Shown piece after piece: positions 59,123 through 64,000 of a DNA stretch of 64,000 bases. Each line of letters starts with the position of its first letter. Position 1 is the stretch's first letter. The stretch comes from Siphonodentalium dalli (Eukaryota; Mollusca; Scaphopoda; Gadilida; Siphonodentaliidae). A program made the translations under genes and the position numbers. The notes beneath the pieces are model-generated. The model had not been told where the DNA came from. It did no database searches and saw only the letters and a program-made list of their open reading frames with translations. The DNA is taken from NCBI GenBank assembly GCA_032622095.1, contig CP136063.1, forward strand, positions 276,327,426-276,391,425, given 5' to 3'.

Positions 59123-59431
59123 CTATCCCATTGCGGCAATTTGGCATTGCATGTCGATTTTGAGAAATAAAATGAGCATTTAATTTCTCAATGCCAACAG
59201 TTTTATTGGATTCTGATCACATTATCAACAGACATATATGCACGAACGAATAAGCTACAAAACTCATAACATGCAGATGACATAACATTGCAACTCGGAA
59301 GCAGGTAATGTTATCGGAACATTTTTTAGTTTTATGGCGGCCATTTTGGTCTCCATCATTGGTTTTACGTAACTAGTTGACTTATACATATTACAATACA
59401 GCCTCTATGAAATAAAGATCAGTTACAACCG

Positions 59432-59475
59432 GTGTGCACACTCAGTGTGCACAGTGCACACTCAGTGTGCACAGA
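59432..59475. repeat. Tandem palindrome GTGCACACTCAGTGTGCAC
   Basis: The self-complementary unit occurs twice in succession, next to the start of the duplicated right-arm segment (59470). It could mark a recombination junction. Confidence 0.6.
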
Positions 59476-60650
59476 GTGCCGATATTAAACTTGGCAGCCA
59501 TCTTGGACGCCATCTTGGATTTTAATACCTTCATAATCTAGGATTTGAACGGAATCTTAGATTCTCCATGTCCTCGGATGGTTCTGCCCTATATGACACT
59601 ACAAAATGTGCATTGTCGATATTTTATTGGAAACAACCTGCATGGATGCATTTAAGTAGATATTTGTGAAATTGGGGTGAGGGTTAAGCTTTTCTCGATT
59701 AGTTTACCATTTGGAGATATATAATAAAGATAGGAACATCATTTTGTAGGCAATACCCTTCCATTTGCAAAAATATTTAACTTGGAAGAATTCGACAGAT
59801 ATGCTATATTTGCACAGAGTTGATGATCTAGTCCGGTTACCATACATCTGGTGCATAGAGTGTCAATATAAAAATTGGCGGCCATCTTGGACGCCATCTT
59901 GGATTTTATATTACCTTCCTAATCTAGGATTTGAACGATGTTTTACATTATCAGTGTCGCCGTACGATTCTACACAACATGAAAAGGTAAACTGTGCATT
60001 GTCAATTTATTTGGTCGACACAAACTGCATGGGCACATATATGTGGTTATTTGTGAAATTGGGGGGAGGGTTAAGTTTTTGTCTATTATGTCAATACTTG
60101 GAAAGATATAATGTAAGTATAAACATCATTATATAGGGGGTACCCTTCCATTTCCAAAAATATATAACTTGGAAGAATTCGACAGATATGCTATATTTGC
60201 ACAGAGTTGACGCACAACACTTAGTCTGAATCGCCATGAATTTTTGACGCGTCACGCTACACATTTTACCATGACGTCACGAAATCAGAACGAAAGCAGG
60301 AAAACGATGTTGAATCTGATTAAGTGTCTATATTCGTTCCATATTTTGCAAATATGTTTACAATCTTTCCGATGTTGCTGCCCTGTTAACCAGTTGGCTA
60401 ATGCCTGTTAACCTTTGAAAATATGTCATTTTTTAGGTAGGGTACCCTATGAAACATAGTGAAAAGTTATATTTTGTCACCTATCTCGGCTCGGCGCCCT
60501 CTGAATTCGAAAACTAGAGTAATTTTCCCATAAGAAAATGATGGTCGCATAAATTCCCCCGATGTGCGACGATCACCCCCCAGCACAGCCTAGACTAATT
60601 CCAATGTATACTTTTTTAACTGAGTGGGAAAATCCATTTAGTATAGGAAT

Positions 60651-61640
60651 GGCTAAAAGTCCAAATGCAGCTAGACTAAAATTGAGATAGATGCTGATTA
60701 CACTTAAAATTTAGGTTTGAGGAGCTGGAAAATTCATGAAAATGTTCAGTTCTAAATGAATTTGAATTTTATTAGATCTGACCTATGGGAACCCTGTGAG
60801 ATTAAAATGTCCAATTATCCAAAATGGACGAAAGTGATATACTGCCTAGTGGGAGGGAAAACATTCAACATCCATTGTGGTGTTCTCTAATTTCAACAGT
60901 AGTACAATGAATAAAAGCATTCCATTGTGATTGGTCATTTCTGTCCTCACCATTTTATATACCCAACAATTACTGATTCATCAAACCTGACGGGCTGACA
61001 GACAGGTTATCTGATATTGTAACCGATCACTGTTTAAAATATATGGGCACTCAATATTTTCTGACACCAGTATATTTGCAGTGATAAATTTTGAAATTAT
61101 GGCTTTTGCATGGGTATAGTTAACATGTACCAGTATGGTATTTATCTAGGGGCCCTGATGAATCACTTGGTAAGCTGCATAGCACATTAGAGCAACACAA
61201 GTCTCGGGTGATCAACACGTTGGGAAGGTAACCTGATTTGTGAATATTTGTCAGTTGCTTTCTGAGGGTTATGGTTTCTGCGCACAGTAGATTGAATAAC
61301 ATTTTTGTGGTTGAAGTTTCCCTACCGACCCTAAATTAAACATCTTACCCTATTAATTTTGTTCATGGTACGAATAAAATCTCTTAAAATTTTCATCACA
61401 TTGTGTAGATAACACATAATAAACTGGGAAAAAGCACATACCAATGTCCAAAAATATGTAGATTTCCTAGTCAAGGCATTTTGGCTTGTACAAAAAGCAA
61501 TGAAAACCTTTTGCAGCTCAATGCTTTCATTAAATTTCAAAGCAAAAAAGGAAGCCATGAAAATAGTTCAACCCTTTCACAGGGTTTCCGCTACTACGGC
61601 AGGCCGGCCGTCTAGTGGCCTCATTCCCCTCCCCAACCAT
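60651..61640. other. No gene identified
   Basis: AT-rich unique DNA. The minus frames 61120-61302 and 61331-61558 have no recognisable domain or splice context. Confidence 0.45.
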
Positions 61641-61647
61641 GACTTAA

Positions 61648-62038
61648 CCCTTTACCCAACAAACCGGCCAAAACCGGCCAAATAAAGCTTCAACAGCCTA
61701 AAATATCTTCGGTCTTTCTCAATAGAACCATACAAATATGGATATCATTGGAACCGGCTCCTTGACCACATTGTGATAGTTACAGTTATGCCCTGTGCCA
61801 ATGCATTCTCTTATATATGCGAGTCGACCATAGGTCGCCTCGCATATATAAGAGAATGCATTGGCCTAAAAAAATCTTTTTTTAACACTTTTTACCATTT
61901 TTTCTTACATTCTTTAACAATTTTATAATTTTTAATGTGTTAAGCCAATGCATTCTCTTATATATGCGAGGCGACCTATGGTCGACTCGCATATATAAGA
62001 GAATGCATTGGCACAGGGCCTTTCTGTTGGGTAAAGGG
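61648..62038. mobile_element. piggyBac-type MITE (CCCTTTACCC family)
   Basis: TTAA on both sides (61644-61647, 62039-62042). Nearly identical to 18479-18870 and 49814-50200, with the two ATTCTCTTATATATGCGAG palindromes. Confidence 0.88.
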
Positions 62039-62373
62039 TTAATATTGGCCACAAAATAGCCATATACCTCGCTCAGTCCCCGTTTTACACAGGACGAGCG
62101 ATCACCAACACTGATGATTAACAGATTGAAAGGAATCCTAAACTTGAATAAGACATGATCAGTAGCGCGGACCACGTGCACAGTACTGTATTGTCTACAC
62201 CATCCTGAGTAACGCTTTGTCGGGCGAATGTTTAGTAGTATTCAGCCTCTCGCGTTTTAATTTATGGTAGATTTCTGTCAATAAGTCCCAACTTTCTGAC
62301 CCACTATTTCCCTTCAAAATGAAAAATAATATTACATCGGTATATTAGGGGGGCTGATTTCTGAGCTACAACC

Positions 62374-62529
62374 ATGAACGCAGGTGAGTTTTGGCAGTCG
62401 CTGCGACGAACAGTGCAGACCTTTTTCCTCAAAACAAGGTCTGTATCAAAGAAATGTTTAATTAAAAATAAAACAATTAAAATATTAATAGTTATTATCA
62501 GTGTATTTATTCCCTATCCAATGAATTAA
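62374..62529 (+). CDS. Possible first coding exon, unrecognised
   Basis: ACAACCATGAACGCAG|GTGAGT combines a good start context with a consensus donor four codons in. Read through, the frame continues MNAGEFWQSLRRTVQTFF, then KTRS, for 51 codons ending in a hydrophobic stretch. Either a very short first coding exon or a small open frame. No downstream exon is visible before the next MITE cluster. Confidence 0.2.
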   Translation: MNAGEFWQSLRRTVQTFFLKTRSVSKKCLIKNKTIKILIVIISVFIPYPMN

Positions 62530-63009
62530 AATTATCCATTATACGAATCCAGCATGAGCTAATATCGTCTGAGGAATGGCTTTTGATTTTACACCACATA
62601 GTTTTGATCATTACTGTGAAAAAATACAAAGAAATCAGGCAAGCAGAACCTGTGTTTAGCACATGACATGAGCTCTGCTTTTATGATGTAACACCTGTTA
62701 CTGCTAGACAGTGTGACAATGTCTCTTGCCAACCACGGTAGTCTTTGATGTTGGCTTTTAATATTGCTACTGTTATAAAAGTCCTTGTATCCATTGGTAT
62801 GCTGTTGTGGTTACATGCATGCTTTTAGTTCATTAACTTGAGATCTAAGAAAGACTTTCTCTTTGAATTTGGTTTCTATACGAAGCTTCAATGTTCCTGA
62901 TTGTTGTCTCAAGTACAAGGAAATGACTACTTTTCAGTGATAGGCATCCAAATTCTCTTCTGACAGGGCGCCTGGTATGTGCTTCCCAAATACGGCCACA
63001 TTCCCCCAA
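62530..63009. other. No gene identified
   Basis: AT-rich sequence without repeat ends or coding signals that I can support; possibly intronic if the exon at 62374 is real. Confidence 0.4.
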
Positions 63010-63019
63010 CCCCTAGCGG

Positions 63020-63230
63020 TCCTGTGCCAGTGCATTTTCTTATATATGTGCGAGTCTCCCATCCTTGCATATATAAGAGAATGCACTGGCTTACAAGGTC
63101 AATATTGTTAGGACAATGCATTGTCTTATATATGTGAGGCTCCCTATGAGAGACTGACATATATAAGAGAATTCATTGGCACAGGGTGTTCGCAACATAT
63201 CAGGAAGCTCCAGTCATGAAAGGGTTAATA
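63020..63230. mobile_element. Diverged double-palindrome MITE
   Basis: Two imperfect palindromes (CCAGTGCATTTTCTTATATA..., CAATGCATTGTCTTATATA...) between CCTGTG and CACAGGG, then AAAGGGTTAA at 63219-63228. It has the same plan as the CCCTTTACCC family, but the left terminus is lost. Related to the A segment at 27860-27958. Confidence 0.55.
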
Positions 63231-63325
63231 ACAAAATATAAAAAAAAATAAAATGTCCACAAACCAACCCAAATTTTTTCTGATATGTCACCCCACCTGA
63301 CATTTAAATTTCTTTGGCCTGTTAA

Positions 63326-63717
63326 CCCTTTACCTAACAGAACGGCCCTGTGCCAATGCATTCTCTTATATATGCGAGTCGACCATAGGTCGCCTCGCAT
63401 ATATAAGAGAATGCATTGGCTTAACACATTAAAAATTATAAAATTGTTAAAGAATGTAAGAAAAAATGGTAAAAAGTGTTAAAAAAAGATTTTTTTCAGG
63501 CCAATGCATTCTCTTATATATGCGAGTCGACCTATGGTCGACTCGCATATATAAGAGAATGCATTGGCACAGGGCATAACTGTAACTATCACAATGTGGT
63601 CAAGGAGCCGGTTCCAATGATATCCATATGTGTATGGTTCTATTGAGACAGACCGAAGATATTTTAGGCTGTTGAAGCTTTATTTGGCCGGTTTTGGCCG
63701 GTTTGTTGGGTAAAGGG
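63326..63717. mobile_element. piggyBac-type MITE (CCCTTTACCC family), reverse orientation
   Basis: TTAA on both sides (63322-63325, 63718-63721). Sequence is the reverse complement of the copy at 61648, so the two form a ~2-kb inverted pair. One terminus reads CCCTTTACCTAAC. Confidence 0.88.
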
Positions 63718-63721
63718 TTAA

Positions 63722-64000
63722 ACCCCCTGTGCAGTATTTCTTTCCTCCACCCATAAAACTGACATGATATGGCGTAGCAGCTGAAACAACGATAACCCCA
63801 ATAAAGCAAATCAGCTATATCTACTTCTCTGTACATAGTTCTTGATTGATCGATTTGAAAGTTGTTTCCTGCCATAAAGATATGTTCATCATAGAATGTT
63901 CCTGAGACCAACGTTGCTGAGACCATTCTAGCCTACAGAGATACTTTAATAGTTGAATTAATATTTGAATAAGGCCTTTAATAAGAAATTGTAATGTTTT
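63722..64000. other. No gene identified
   Basis: The open frame crossing the MITE boundary on the minus strand (63600-63926) is not supported as coding. Nothing else is visible before the window ends. Confidence 0.4.

Larger units (their letters stand above)
54648..60597. mobile_element. 5.95-kb DNA element with ~775-bp terminal inverted repeats
   Basis: Left arm 54648-55421 and right arm 59822-60597 are inverted copies, nearly identical by eye, starting TAGTCTAGGCTGTGCTGGGG. ATT flanks both ends (54645-54647, 60598-60600), and a related empty target reads GACC-ATT-CCAATG, which supports a 3-bp duplication. A diverged tandem copy of part of the right arm lies at 59470-59821. The interior (55422-59469) is low-copy within the window and contains unrecognised coding pieces. 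Long arms recall Polinton/Maverick, but the 6-bp duplication and the polymerase or integrase genes are missing. The superfamily is unassigned. Confidence 0.7.
54453..60650. mobile_element. piggyBac-type MITE (CTATACTAAAT family) hosting the long-TIR element
   Basis: The left end TTTAACTCTTTCTATACTAA and right end CCATTTAGTATAGGAATGG are inverted relatives of the TTAACCCTTTCTATACTAAAT ends seen at 28545 and 53433. The host repeat is only about 250 bp; the rest is the insertion 54648-60597. An uninterrupted relative at 53388-53420 (AATAGACCATTCCAATG) shows the original target. Confidence 0.6.

Noticed and set aside
54648-60597. Polinton/Maverick element
   Set aside because: Long inverted repeats fit, but there is no 6-bp duplication, no polymerase B, integrase, ATPase or capsid-like frame, and it is too short.

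Overview
This is eukaryotic, AT-rich, repeat-dominated DNA, almost certainly from a highly heterozygous marine invertebrate. The minisatellite-bearing elements, the foldback MITEs and the V-/Meta-SINE-like tRNA SINE resemble those of lophotrochozoans, bivalve molluscs in particular; that is an inference from repeat style, not a species call. I see no complete protein-coding gene, rRNA, functional tRNA or CRISPR array. Most open frames are phase accidents of palindromes or tandem monomers. The gene content I can support is fragmentary: a PHD-type zinc-finger exon split by a transposon, a retroelement ORF1/gag-like piece, a THAP-like N-terminus, two BED-finger transposase exons inside a hAT element, two or three possible first exons, and unrecognised coding pieces inside a 5.95-kb element.

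Layout. 1-4760: a PIF/Harbinger-type element (TTA target duplication), a foldback family, then a 1.77-kb hAT-type element (8-bp duplication TTCCTTGC) lying inside the PHD-finger exon and itself carrying a tRNA-derived SINE. 4760-10900: mostly unique AT-rich DNA with a G-rich tract, a 65-bp-stem hairpin and a retroelement ORF1-like fragment. 10900-16230: clusters of a palindromic GCGCTTAAGCGC motif, two arrays of a ~164-bp monomer, and a THAP-like fragment. 16190-33578 (copy A) and 33679-45394 (copy B) are the same locus twice in direct orientation around a 100-N gap, best read as two uncollapsed haplotypes. The ~5.7-kb length difference is explained almost wholly by transposon insertions present in A and absent from B, so the window contains natural filled/empty site pairs that reveal the target rules of piggyBac-type (TTAA), hAT-type (8 bp), Helitron-like (A^T, no duplication) and a 6-bp-duplication family. 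45400-54640: piggyBac-, hAT- and TA-type MITEs plus a direct duplication of ~1 kb units 2.6 kb apart. 54648-60597: a 5.95-kb element with ~775-bp, nearly identical terminal inverted repeats, a 3-bp ATT duplication and an interior with unrecognised coding pieces. 60600-64000: two full-length piggyBac-type MITEs, related palindromes and a possible first exon.

The elements do not form a pathway. They form a nested record: TA-MITE inside hAT-MITE, hAT inside piggyBac-MITE, SINE inside hAT inside a gene exon, and the long-TIR element inside a piggyBac-type MITE. The most unusual objects are the 54648-60597 element and the four unrelated-looking families that share one architecture (5' hairpin, GTCC/GTGT tract, ~160-175-bp monomer array) and short conserved monomer cores.
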